A stretch of DNA of 64,000 nucleotides from assembly GCA_963995525.1 (NCBI GenBank), contig CAXEFP010000908.1:310001-374000 (forward strand), in the 5' to 3' direction. Within the stretch, counting starts at the first letter, position 1. Each line of letters opens with the position of its first letter. This document shows positions 10,107 to 23,146 of this stretch, in pieces. Under the pieces are notes generated by a model. It had not been told where the DNA came from. It searched no databases and saw only the letters and a list, made by a program, of their open reading frames with translations. Position numbers and translations under genes: made by a program. The DNA comes from Escarpia spicata. Lineage: Eukaryota > Annelida > Polychaeta > Sabellida > Siboglinidae.

Positions 10107-12062
10107 TCCCAAATATATGATTTGCATGTTACAAATCTTCACGAAGGCTAGATTGATATCAAGCTACACACATAACTAGATTAACCCCAAATGGGAATGC
10201 ATGTTACCGTTTTATCCCCGTCACGTAAGTTACAAGAACATGTTACGTAAGTTATAGGTATGAAAACTCATCCCCATTTGAAGTTTTTTCTTGTCTAAAG
10301 CAGCAGTACCTTCAGTACTCACGAGACAAACATGTCCCATATAAAAGTGTTCGAAAAAAATTAATGCATATCACAGCAAAACGGTATTTGTAGTGCACTT
10401 TTTTCGGCGGAAGGATCTTTAATGTGGTCTTACCCCAAATAGATGTTATGCATGTTACAAATCTTCACGAAGGCTAGATTGATATCAAGCTACACACATA
10501 ACTAGATTAATCACAAATGGGAATGCATGTTACCGTTCTATCTCCGTCACGTAAGTTACAAGAACATATTACGTAAGTTATAGGTGTGAAAACTAATCCC
10601 CATTTGAAGTTTTTTCTTATCTAAAGCAGCAGTACATTCAGTACTCACGAGACAAACATGTCCCATGTCAAAGTGTTCGAAAAAAATTAATGCATATCAC
10701 AGCAAAACGGTATTTGTAGTGCACTTTTTTCGGCGGAAGGATCCTTAATGTGGTCTTATCCCAAATAGATGATTTGCATGTTACAAATCTTCACGAAGGC
10801 TAGATTGATATCAAGCTACACACATAACTAGATTAACCCCAAATGGGAATGCATGTTACCGTTTTATCCCCGTCACGTAAGTTACAAGAACATATTACGT
10901 AAGTTATAGGTGTGAAAACTCATCCCCATTTGAAGTTTTTTCTTGTCTAAAGCAGCAGTACCTTCAGTACTCACGAGACAAACATGTCCCATATCAAAGT
11001 GTTCGAAAAAAATTAATGCATATCACAGCAAAACGGTATTTGTAATGCACTTTTTTCGGCGGAAGGATATTTAATGTGGTCTTACCACAAATATATGTTT
11101 TGCATGTTACAAATCTTCACGAAGGCTAGATTGATATCAAGCTACACACATAACTAGATTAAAACCAAATGGGAATGCATGTTACCGTTTTATCCCCGTC
11201 ACGAAAGTTACAAGAACATATTACGTAAGTTATAGGTGTGAAAACTCATCCCCATTTGATGTTTTATCTTGTCTAAAGCAGCAGTACATTCAGTACTCAC
11301 GAGACAAACATGTCCCATGTCAAAATGTTCGAAACAAATTAATGCATATCACAGCAAAACGGTATTTGTAGTGCACTTTTTTCGGCGGAAGGATCCTTAC
11401 TGTGGTCTTACCCCAAATAGATGTTTTGCATGTTACAAATCTTCACGAAGGCTAGATTGATATCAAGCTACACACATAACTAGATTAACCCCAAATGGGA
11501 ATGCATGTTACCGTTTTATCCCCGTCACGTAAGTTACAAGAACATATTACGTAAGTTATAGGTGTGAAAACTCATCCCCATTTGAAGTTTTTTCTTGTCT
11601 AAAGCAGCAGTACCTTCAGTACTCACGAGACAAACATGTCCCATATCAAAGTGTTCGAAAAAAATTAATGCATATCACAGCAAAACGGTATTTGTAGTGC
11701 ACTTTTTTCGGCGGAAGGATCTTTAATGTGGTCTTACCCCAAATAGATGTTATGCATGTTACAAATCTTCACGAAGGCTAGATTGATATCAAGCTACACA
11801 CATAACTAGATTAATTACAAATGGGAATGCATGTTACCGTTCTATCTCCGTCACGTAAGTTACAAGAACATATTACGTAAGTTATAGGTGTGAAAACTAA
11901 TCCCCATTTGAAGTTTTTTCTTATCTAAAGCAGCAGTACATTCAGTACTCACGAGACAAACATGTCCCATGTCAAAGTGTTCGAAAAAAATTAATGCATA
12001 TCACAGCAAAACGGTATTTGTAGTGCACTTTTTTCGGCGGAAGGATCCTTAATGTGGTCTTA
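10107..12062 (+). repeat. 6-monomer HOR, copy 2
   Basis: Repeats the 8151-10106 block: AACATGTTACG at 10237, exactly 1956 bp after 8281, then GGTATG, CCATATAAAAG, ACAAATATATG and TTAATTACAAAT in the same order. Differences include the TCCCAAATATATGATTTG start, TTAAAACC in the fourth monomer (TTAACACC in copy 1) and ACGAAAGTTA near 11203. Confidence 0.85.
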
Positions 12063-14344
12063 TCCCAAATATATGATTTGCATGTTACAAATCTTCACGA
12101 AGGCTAGATTGATATCAAGCTACACACATAACTAGATTAACCCCAAATGGGAATGCATGTTACCGTTTTATCCCCGTCACGTAAGTTACAAGAACATATT
12201 ACGTAAGTTATAGGTGTGAAAACTCATCCCCATTTGATGTTTTATCTTGTCTAAAGCAGCAGTACATTCAGTACTCACGAGACAAACATGTCCCATGTCA
12301 AAATGTTCGAAAAAAATTAATGCATATCACAGCAAAACGGTATTTGTAGTGCACTTTTTTCGGCGGAAGGATCCTTACTGTGGTCTTACCCCAAATAGAT
12401 GTTTTGCATGTTACAAATCTTCACGAAGGCTAGATTGATATCAAGCTACACACATAACTAGATTAACCCCAAATGGGAATGCATGTTACCGTTTTATCCC
12501 CGTCACGTAAGTTACAAGAACATATTACGTAAGTTATAGGTGTGAAAACTCATCCCCATTTGAAGTTTTTTCTTGTCTAAAGCAGCAGTACCTTCAGTAC
12601 TCACGAGACAAACATGTCCCATATCAAAGTGTTCGAAAAAAATTAATGCATATCACAGCAAAACGGTATTTGTATTGCACTTTTTTCGGCGGAAGGATCT
12701 TTAATGTGGTCTTACCCCAAATATATGTTTTGCATGTTACAAATCTTCACGAAGGCTAGATTGATATCAAGCTACACACATAACTAGATTAAACCCAAAT
12801 GGGAATGCATGTTACCGTTTTATCCCCGTCACGTAAGTTACAAGAACATATTACGTAAGTTATAGGTGTGAAAACTCATCCCCATTTGATGTTTTATCTT
12901 GTCTAAAGCAGCAGTACATTCAGTACTCACGAGACAAACATGTCCCATGTCAAAATGTTCGAAAAAAATTAATGCATATCACAGCAAAACGGTATTTGTA
13001 GTGCACTTTTTTCGGCGGAAGGATCCTTACTGTGGTCTTACCCCAAATAGATGTTTTGCATGTTACAAATCTTCACGAAGGCTAGATTGATATCAAGCTA
13101 CACACATAACTAGATTAACCCCAAATGGGAATGCATGTTACCGTTTTATCCCCGTCACGTAAGTTACAAGAACATATTACGTAAGTTATAGGTGTGAAAA
13201 CTCATCCCCATTTGATGTTTTATCTTGTCTAAAGCAGCAGTACATTCAGTACTCACGAGACAAATATATCCCATGTCAAAATGTTCGAAAAAAATTAATG
13301 CATATCACAGCAAAACGGTATTTGTAGTGCACTTTTTTCGGCGGAAGGATCCTTAATGTGGTCTTACCCCAAATAGATGTGTTGCATGTTACAAATCTTC
13401 ACGAAGGCTAGATTGATAACAAGCTACACACATAAATAGATTAACCCCAAATGGGAATGCATGTTACCGTTTTATCCCCGTCACGTAAGTTACAAGAACA
13501 TATTACGTAAGTTATAGGTGTGAAAACTCATCCCCATTTGATGTTTTATCTTGTCTAAAGCAGCAGTACATTCAGTACTCACGAGACAAACATGTCCCAT
13601 TTCAAAATGTTCGAAAAAAATTAATGCATATCACAGCAAAACGGTATTTGTAGTGCACTTTTTTCGGCGGAAGGATCCTTACTGTGGTCTTACCCCAAAT
13701 AGATGTTTTGCATGTTACAAATCTTCACGAAGGCTAGATTGATATCAAGCTACACACATAACTAGATGAATCACAAATGGGAATGCATGTTACCGTTCTA
13801 TCTCCGTCACGTAAGTTACAAGAACATATTACGTAAGTTATAGGTGTGAAAACTCATCCCCATTTGATGTTTTATCTTGTCTAAAGCAGCAGTACATTCA
13901 GTACTCACAAGACAAACATGTCCCATGTCAAAATGTTCGAAAAAAATTAATGCATATCACAGCAAAACGGTATTTGTAGTGCACTTTTTTCGGCGGAAGG
14001 ATCTTTAATGTGGTCTTACCCCAAATAGATGTTATGCATGTTACAAATCTTCACGAAGGCTAGATTGATATCAAGCTACACACATAACTAGATTAATCAC
14101 AAATGGGAATGCATGTTACCGTTCTATCTCCGTCACGTAAGTTACAAGAACATATTACGTAAGTTATAGGTGTGAAAACTAATCCCCATTTGAAGTTTTT
14201 TCTTATCTAAAGCAGCAGTACATTCAGTACTCACGAGACAAACATGTCCCATGTCAAAGTGTTCGAAAAAAATTAATGCATATCACAGCAAAACGGTATT
14301 TGTAGTGCACTTTTTTCGGCGGAAGGATCCTTAATGTGGTCTTA
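12063..14344 (+). repeat. 7-monomer HOR, copy I (B A B B B B C)
   Basis: Seven monomers (2282 bp). Ordered marks: ATATATGATTTG start, TTGTATTGC with GGATCTTT, TTAAACCC, CAAATATATCCC, GTGTTGC with GATAACAAG and CATAAATAG, CATTTCAAAATG, AGATGAATCAC with CACAAGAC, then class C ending TATCCC. All recur 2282 bp later. The three open 63-codon frames (12247, 12899, 13551) also recur with this period. Confidence 0.9.
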
Positions 14345-16626
14345 TCCCAAATATATGATTTGCATTTTACAAATCTTCACGAAGGCTAGATTGATATCAA
14401 GCTACACACATAACTAGATTAACCCCAAATGGGAATGCATGTTACCGTTTTATCCCCGTCACGTAAGTTACAAGAACATATTACGTAAGTTATAGGTGTG
14501 AAAACTCATCCCCATTTGATGTTTTATCTTGTCTAAAGCAGCAGTACATTCAGTACTCACGAGACAAACATGTCCCATGTCAAAATGTTCGAAAAAAATT
14601 AATGCATATCACAGCAAAACGGTATTTGTAGTGCACTTTTTTCGGCGGAAGGATCCTTACTGTGGTCTTACCCCAAATAGATGTTTTGCATGTTACAAAT
14701 CTTCACGAAGGCTAGATTGATATCAAGCTACACACATAACTAGATTAACCCCAAATGGGAATGCATGTTACCGTTTTATCCCCGTCACGTAAGTTACAAG
14801 AACATATTACGTAAGTTATAGGTGTGAAAACTCATCCCCATTTGAAGTTTTTTCTTGTCTAAAGCAGCAGTACCTTCAGTACTCACGAGACAAACATGTC
14901 CCATATCAAAGTGTTCGAAAAAAATTAATGCATATCACAGCAAAACGGTATTTGTATTGCACTTTTTTCGGCGGAAGGATCTTTAATGTGGTCTTACCCC
15001 AAATATATGTTTTGCATGTTACAAATCTTCACGAAGGCTAGATTGATATCAAGCTACACACATAACTAGATTAAACCCAAATGGGAATGCATGTTACCGT
15101 TTTATCCCCGTCACGTAAGTTACAAGAACATATTACGTAAGTTATAGGTGTGAAAACTCATCCCCATTTGATGTTTTATCTTGTCTAAAGCAGCAGTACA
15201 TTCAGTACTCACGAGACAAACATGTCCCATGTCAAAATGTTCGAAAAAAATTAATGCATATCACAGCAAAACGGTATTTGTAGTGCACTTTTTTCGGCGG
15301 AAGGATCCTTACTGTGGTCTTACCCCAAATAGATGTTTTGCATGTTACAAATCTTCACGAAGGCTAGATTGATATCAAGCTACACACATAACTAGATTAA
15401 CCCCAAATGGGAATGCATGTTACCGTTTTATCCCCGTCACGTAAGTTACAAGAACATATTACGTAAGTTATAGGTGTGAAAACTCATCCCCATTTGATGT
15501 TTTATCTTGTCTAAAGCAGCAGTACATTCAGTACTCACGAGACAAATATATCCCATGTCAAAATGTTCGAAAAAAATTAATGCATATCACAGCAAAACGG
15601 TATTTGTAGTGCACTTTTTTCGGCGGAAGGATCCTTAATGTGGTCTTACCCCAAATAGATGTGTTGCATGTTACAAATCTTCACGAAGGCTAGATTGATA
15701 ACAAGCTACACACATAAATAGATTAACCCCAAATGGGAATGCATGTTACCGTTTTATCCCCGTCACGTAAGTTACAAGAACATATTACGTAAGTTATAGG
15801 TGTGAAAACTCATCCCCATTTGATGTTTTATCTTGTCTAAAGCAGCAGTACATTCAGTACTCACGAGACAAACATGTCCCATTTCAAAATGTTCGAAAAA
15901 AATTAATGCATATCACAGCAAAACGGTATTTGTAGTGCACTTTTTTCGGCGGAAGGATCCTTACTGTGGTCTTACCCCAAATAGATGTTTTGCATGTTAC
16001 AAATCTTCACGAAGGCTAGATTGATATCAAGCTACACACATAACTAGATGAATCACAAATGGGAATGCATGTTACCGTTCTATCTCCGTCACGTAAGTTA
16101 CAAGAACATATTACGTAAGTTATAGGTGTGAAAACTCATCCCCATTTGATGTTTTATCTTGTCTAAAGCAGCAGTACATTCAGTACTCACAAGACAAACA
16201 TGTCCCATGTCAAAATGTTCGAAAAAAATTAATGCATATCACAGCAAAACGGTATTTGTAGTGCACTTTTTTCGGCGGAAGGATCTTTAATGTGGTCTTA
16301 CCCCAAATAGATGTTATGCATGTTACAAATCTTCACGAAGGCTAGATTGATATCAAGCTACACACATAACTAGATTAATCACAAATGGGAATGCATGTTA
16401 CCGTTCTATCTCCGTCACGTAAGTTACAAGAACATATTACGTAAGTTATAGGTGTGAAAACTAATCCCCATTTGAAGTTTTTTCTTATCTAAAGCAGCAG
16501 TACATTCAGTACTCACGAGACAAACATGTCCCATGTCAAAGTGTTCGAAAAAAATTAATGCATATCACAGCAAAACGGTATTTGTAGTGCACTTTTTTCG
16601 GCGGAAGGATCCTTAATGTGGTCTTA
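14345..16626 (+). repeat. 7-monomer HOR, copy II
   Basis: The same ordered marks as copy I occur 2282 bp downstream, including CAAATATATCCC near 15544, GATAACAAG near 15700, CATTTCAAAATG near 15890 and AGATGAATCAC near 16047. The only differences I noticed from copy I are scattered single bases such as GCATTTTAC near 14363, where other copies have GCATGTTAC. Confidence 0.9.
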
Positions 16627-17930
16627 TCCCAAATATATGATTTGCATGTTACAAATCTTCACGAAGGCTAGATTGATATCAAGCTACACACATAACTAGA
16701 TTAACCCCAAATAGGAATGCATGTTACCGTTTTATCCCCGTCACGTAAGTTACAAGAACATATTACGTAAGTTATAGGTGTGAAAACTCATCCCCATTTG
16801 ATGTTTTATCTTGTCTAAAGCAGCAGTACATTCAGTACTCACGAGACAAACATGTCCCATGTCAAAATGTTCGAAAAAAATTAATGAATATCACAGCAAA
16901 ACGGTATTTGTAGTGCACTTTTTTCGGCGGAAGGATTCTTACTGTGGTCTTACCCCAAATAGATGTTTTGTATGTTACAAATCTTCACGAAGGCTAGATT
17001 GATATCAAGCTACACACATAACTAGATTAACCCCAAATGGGAATGCATGTTACCGTTTTATCCCCGTCACGTAAGTTACAAGAACATATTACGTAAGTTA
17101 TAGGTGTGAAAACTCATCCCCATTTGAAGTTTTTTCTTGTCTAAAGCAGCAGTACCTTCAGTACTCACGAGACAAACATGTCCCATATCAAAGTGTTCGA
17201 AAAAAATTAATGCATATCACAGCAAAACATTATTTGTATTGCACTTTTTTCGGCGGAAGGATCTTTAATGTGGTCTTACCCCAAATATATGTTTTGCATG
17301 TTACAAATCTTCACGAAGGCTAGATTGATATCAAGCTACACACATAACTAGATTAACCCCAAATGGGAATGCATGTTACCGTTTTATCCCCGTCACGTAA
17401 GTTACAAGAACATATTACGTAAGTTATAGGTGTGAAAACTCATCCCCATTTGATGTTTTATCTTGTCTAAAGCAGCAGTACATTCAGTACTCACGAGACA
17501 AACATGTCCCATGTCAAAATGTTCGAAAAAAATTAATGCATATCACAGCAAAACGGTATTTGTAGTGCACTTTTTTCGACGGAAGGATCCTTACTGTGGT
17601 CTTACCCCAAATAGATGTTTTGCATGTTACAAATCTTCACGAAGGCTAGATTGATATCAAGCTACACACATAACTAGATTAACCCCAAATGGGAATGCAT
17701 GTTACCGTTTTATCCCCGTCACGTAAGTTACAAGAACATATTACGTAAGTTATAGGTGTGAAAACTCATCCCCATTTGATGTTTTATCTTGTCTAAAGCA
17801 GCAGTACATTCAGTACTCACGAGACAAATATATCCCATGTCAAAATGTTCGAAAAAAATTAATGCATATCACAGCAAAACGGTATTTGTAGTGCACTTTT
17901 TTCGGCGGAAGGATCCTTAATGTGGTCTTA
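16627..17930 (+). repeat. 7-monomer HOR, copy III, truncated after four monomers
   Basis: The first four monomers of the 7-mer are present, with private changes AATAGGAATG, AATGAATATC, GGATTCTT, TTGTATGTT, AACATTATTTG and TTCGACGG. After the CAAATATATCCC monomer, the expected GTGTTGC/GATAACAAG monomer is missing and the sequence jumps at about 17935-17944 to a different block. The same private changes recur in copy V exactly 6520 bp (20 monomers) later. Confidence 0.88.
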
Positions 17931-20864
17931 CCCCAAATAGATGATTTGCATGTTACAAATCTTCACGAAGGCTAGATTGATATCAAGCTACACACATAAC
18001 TAGATTAACCCCAAATGGGAATGCATGTTACCGTTTTATCCCCGTCACGTAAGTTACAAGAACATATTACGTAAGTTATAGGTGTGAAAACTCATCCCCA
18101 TTTGAAGTTTTTTCTTGTCTAAAGCAGCAGTACCTTCAGTACTCACGAGACAAACATGTCCCATATCAAAGAGTTCGAAAAAAATTAATGCATATCACAG
18201 CAAAACGGTATTTGTAATGCAATTTTTTCGGCGGAAGGATATTTAATGTGGTCTTACCCCAAATAGATGTTTTGCATGTTACAAATCTTCACGAAGGCTA
18301 GATTGATATCAAGCTACACACATAACTAGATTAACCCCAAATGGGAATGCATGTTACCGTTTTATCCCCGTCACGTAAGTTACAAGAACATATTACGTAA
18401 GTTATAGGTGTGAAAACTCATCCCCATTTGATGTTTTATCTTGTCTAAAGCAGCAGTACATTCAGTACTCACGAGACAAACATGTCCCATGTCAAAATGT
18501 TCGAAACAAATTAATGCATATCACAGCAAAACGGTATTTGTAGTGCACTTTTTTCGGTGGAAGGATCCTTACTGTGGTCTTACCCCAAATAGATGTTTTG
18601 CATGTTACAAATCTTCACGAAGGCTAGATTGATATCAAGCTACACACATAACTAGATTAACCCCAAATGGGAATGCATGTTACCGTTTTATCCCCGTCAC
18701 GTAAGTTACAAGAACATATTACGTAAGTTATAGGTGTGAAAACTCATCCCCATTTGATGTTTTATCTTGTCTAAAGCAGCAGTACATTCAGTACTCACAA
18801 GACAAACATGTCCCATGTCAAAATGTTCGAAAAAAATTAATGCATATCACAGCAAAACGGTATTTGTAGTGCACTTTTTTCGGCGGAAGGATCCTTAATG
18901 TGGTCTTACCCCAAATAGATGTTTTGCATGTTACAAATCTTCACGAAGGCTAGATTGATATCAAGCTACACACATAACTAGATTAACCCCAAATGGGAAT
19001 GCATGTTACCGTTTTATCCCCGTCACGTAAGTTACAAGAACATGTTACGTAAGTTATAGGTATGAAAACTCATCCCCATTTGAAGTTTTTTCTTGTCTAA
19101 AGCAGCAGTACCTTCAGTACTCACGAGACAAACATGTCCCATATAAAAGTGTTCGAAAAAAATTAATGCATATCACAGCAAAACGGTATTTGTAGTGCAC
19201 TTTTTTCGGCGGAAGGATCTTTAATGTGGTCTTACCCCAAATAGATGTTATGCATGTTACAAATCTTCACGAAGGCTAGATTGATATCAAGCTACACACA
19301 TAACTAGATTAATCACAAATGGGAATGCATGTTACCGTTCTATCTCCGTCACGTAAGTTACAAGAACATATTACGTAAGTTATAGGTGTGAAAACTAATC
19401 CCCATTTGAAGTTTTTTCTTATCTAAAGCAGCAGTACATTCAGTACTCACGAGACAAACATGTCCCATGTCAAAGTGTTCGAAAAAAATTAATGCATATC
19501 ACAGCAAAACGGTATTTGTAGTGCACTTTTTTCGGCGGAAGGATCCTTAATGTGGTCTTATCCCAAATAGATGATTTGCATGTTACAAATCTTCACGAAG
19601 GCTAGATTGATATCAAGCTACACACATAACTAGATTAACCCCAAATGGGAATGCATGTTACCGTTTTATCCCCGTCACGTAAGTTACAAGAACATATTAC
19701 GTAAGTTATAGGTGTGAAAACTCATCCCCATTTGAAGTTTTTTCTTGTCTAAAGCAGCAGTACCTTCAGTACTCACGAGACAAACATGTCCCATATCAAA
19801 GTGTTCGAAAAAAATTAATGCATATCACAGCAAAACGGTATTTGTAATGCACTTTTTTCGGCGGAAGGATATTTAATGTGGTCTTACCACAAATATATGT
19901 TTTGCATGTTACAAATCTTCACGAAGGCTAGATTGATATCAAGCTACACACATAACTAGATTAACACCAAATGGGAATGCATGTTACCGTTTTATCCCCG
20001 TCACGTAAGTTACAAGAACATATTACGTAAGTTATAGGTGTGAAAACTCATCCCCATTTGATGTTTTATCTTGTCTAAAGCAGCAGTACATTCAGTACTC
20101 ACGAGACAAACATGTCCCATGTCAAAATGTTCGAAACAAATTAATGCATATCACAGCAAAACGGTATTTGTAGTGCACTTTTTTCGGCGGAAGGATCCTT
20201 ACTGTGGTCTTACCCCAAATAGATGTTTTGCATGTTACAAATATTCACGAAGGCTAGATTGATATCAAGCTACACACATAACTAGATTAACCCCAAATGG
20301 GAATGCATGTTACCGTTTTATCCCCGTCACGTAAGTTACAAGAACATATTACGTAAGTTATAGGTGTGAAAACTCATCCCCATTTGAAGTTTTTTCTTGT
20401 CTAAAGCAGCAGTACCTTCAGTACTCACGAGACAAACATGTCCCATATCAAAGTGTTCGAAAAAAATTAATGCATATCACAGCAAAACGGTATTTGTAGT
20501 GCACTTTTTTCGGCGGAAGGATCTTTAATGTGGTCTTACCCCAAATAGATGTTATGCATGTTACAAATCTTCACGAAGGCTAGATTGATATCAAGCTACA
20601 CACATAACTAGATTAATCACAAATGGGAATGCATGTTACCGTTCTATCTCCGTCACGTAAGTTACAAGAACATATTACGTAAGTTATAGGTGTGAAAACT
20701 AATCCCCATTTGAAGTTTTTTCTTATCTAAAGCAGCAGTACATTCAGTACTCACGAGACAAACATGTCCCATGTCAAAGTGTTCGAAAAAAATTAATGCA
20801 TATCACAGCAAAACGGTATTTGTAGTGCACTTTTTTCGGCGGAAGGATCCTTAATGTGGTCTTA
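17931..20864 (+). repeat. 9-monomer segment duplicated from 7173-10106
   Basis: Nine monomers match 7173-10106 at an offset of exactly 10,758 bp (33 monomers). Shared rare marks are TAATGCAATTTTTT, TTCGGTGG, AACATGTTACG with GGTATG (19039 versus 8281), CCATATAAAAG, and ACAAATATATG with TTAACACC. Differences: GATGATTTG start at 17931, GAGTTCG near 18171, CACAGCAAAAC where the other copy has CACAGGAAAAC, AATATTCACG near 20240, and TTAATCAC rather than TTAATTAC. It interrupts the 7-mer series between copies III and IV. Confidence 0.88.
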
Positions 20865-23146
20865 TCCCAAATATATGATTTGCATGTTACAAATCTTCAC
20901 GAAGGCTAGATTGATATCAAGCTACACACATAACTAGATTAACCCCAAATGGGAATGCATGTTACCGTTTTATCCCCGTCACGTAAGTTACAAGAACATA
21001 TTACGTAAGTTATAGGTGTGAAAACTCATCCCCATTTGATGTTTTATCTTATCTAAAGCAGCAGTACATTCAGTACTCACGAGACAAACATGTCCCATGT
21101 CAAAATGTTCGAAAAAAATTAATGCATATCACAGCAAAACGGTATTTGTAGTGCACTTTTTTCGGCGGAAGGATCCTTACTGTGGTCTTACCCCAAATAG
21201 ATGTTTTGCATGTTACAAATCTTCACGAAGGCTAGATTGATATCAAGCTACACACATAACTAGATTAACCCCAAATGGGAATGCATGTTACCGTTTTATC
21301 CCCGTCACGTAAGTTACAAGAACATATTACGTAAGTTATAGGTGTGAAAACTCATCCCCATTTGAAGTTTTTTCTTGTCTAAAGCAGCAGTACCTTCAGT
21401 ACTCACGAGACAAACATGTCCCATATCAAAGTGTTCGAAAAAAATTAATGCATATCACAGCAAAACGGTATTTGTATTGCACTTTTTTCGGCGGAAGGAT
21501 CTTTAATGTGGTCTTACCCCAAATATATGTTTTGCATGTTACAAATCTTCACGAAGGCTAGATTGATATCAAGCTACACACATAACTAGATTAAACCCAA
21601 ATGGGAATGCATGTTACCGTTTTATCCCCGTCACGTAAGTTACAAGAACATATTACGTAAGTTATAGGTGTGAAAACTCATCCCCATTTGATGTTTTATC
21701 TTGTCTAAAGCAGCAGTACATTCAGTACTCACGAGACAAACATGTCCCATGTCAAAATGTTCGAAAAAAATTAATGCATATCACAGCAAAACGGTATTTG
21801 TAGTGCACTTTTTTCGGCGGAAGGATCCTTACTGTGGTCTTACCCCAAATAGATGTTTTGCATGTTACAAATCTTCACGAAGGCTAGATTGATATCAAGC
21901 TACACACATAACTAGATTAACCCCAAATGGGAATGCATGTTACCGTTTTATCCCCGTCACGTAAGTTACAAGAACATATTACGTAAGTTATAGGTGTGAA
22001 AACTCATCCCCATTTGATGTTTTATCTTGTCTAAAGCAGCAGTACATTCAGTACTCACGAGACAAACATGTCCCATTTCAAAATGTTCGAAAAAAATTAA
22101 TGCATATCACAGCAAAACGGTATTTGTAGTGCACTTTTTTCGGCGGAAGGATCCTTACTGTGGTCTTACCCCAAATAGATGTTTTGCATGTTACAAATCT
22201 TCACGAAGGCTAGATTGATAACAAGCTACACACATAAATAGATTAACCCCAAATGGGAATGCATGTTACCGTTTTATCCCCGTCACGTAAGTTACAAGAA
22301 CATATTACGTAAGTTATAGGTGTGAAAACTCATCCCCATTTGATGTTTTATCTTGTCTAAAGCAGCAGTACATTCAGTACTCACGAGACAAACATGTCCC
22401 ATTTCAAAATGTTCGAAAAAAATTAATGCATATCACAGCAAAACGGTATTTGTAGTGCACTTTTTTCGGCGGAAGGATCCTTACTGTGGTCTTACCCCAA
22501 ATAGATGTTTTGCATGTTACAAATCTTCACGAAGGCTAGATTGATATCAAGCTACACACATAACTAGATGAATCACAAATGGGAATGCATGTTACCGTTC
22601 TATCTCCGTCACGTAAGTTACAAGAACATATTACGTAAGTTATAGGTGTGAAAACTCATCCCCATTTGATGTTTTATCTTGTCTAAAGCAGCAGTACATT
22701 CAGTACTCACAAGACAAACATGTCCCATGTCAAAATGTTCGAAAAAAATTAATGCATATCACAGCAAAACGGTATTTGTAGTGCACTTTTTTCGGCGGAA
22801 GGATCTTTAATGTGGTCTTACCCCAAATAGATGTTATGCATGTTACAAATCTTCACGAAGGCTAGATTGATATCAAGCTACACACATAACTAGATTAATC
22901 ACAAATGGGAATGCATGTTACCGTTCTATCTCCGTCACGTAAGTTACAAGAACATATTACGTAAGTTATAGGTGTGAAAACTAATCCCCATTTGAAGTTT
23001 TTTCTTATCTAAAGCAGCAGTACATTCAGTACTCACGAGACAAACATGTCCCATGTCAAAGTGTTCGAAAAAAATTAATGCATATCACAGCAAAACGGTA
23101 TTTGTAGTGCACTTTTTTCGGCGGAAGGATCCTTAATGTGGTCTTA
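20865..23146 (+). repeat. 7-monomer HOR, copy IV
   Basis: Order and marks follow copies I and II (TTGTATTGC, TTAAACCC, AGATGAATCAC, CACAAGAC, class C end). The fourth monomer differs: near 22071 it has CATTTCAAAATG and the TTACTG ending instead of CAAATATATCCC and TTAATG, as if overwritten by its neighbour, and GATAACAAG near 22219 lacks the usual preceding GTGTTGC. The first monomer has CTTATC, removing its TTG. Confidence 0.85.
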
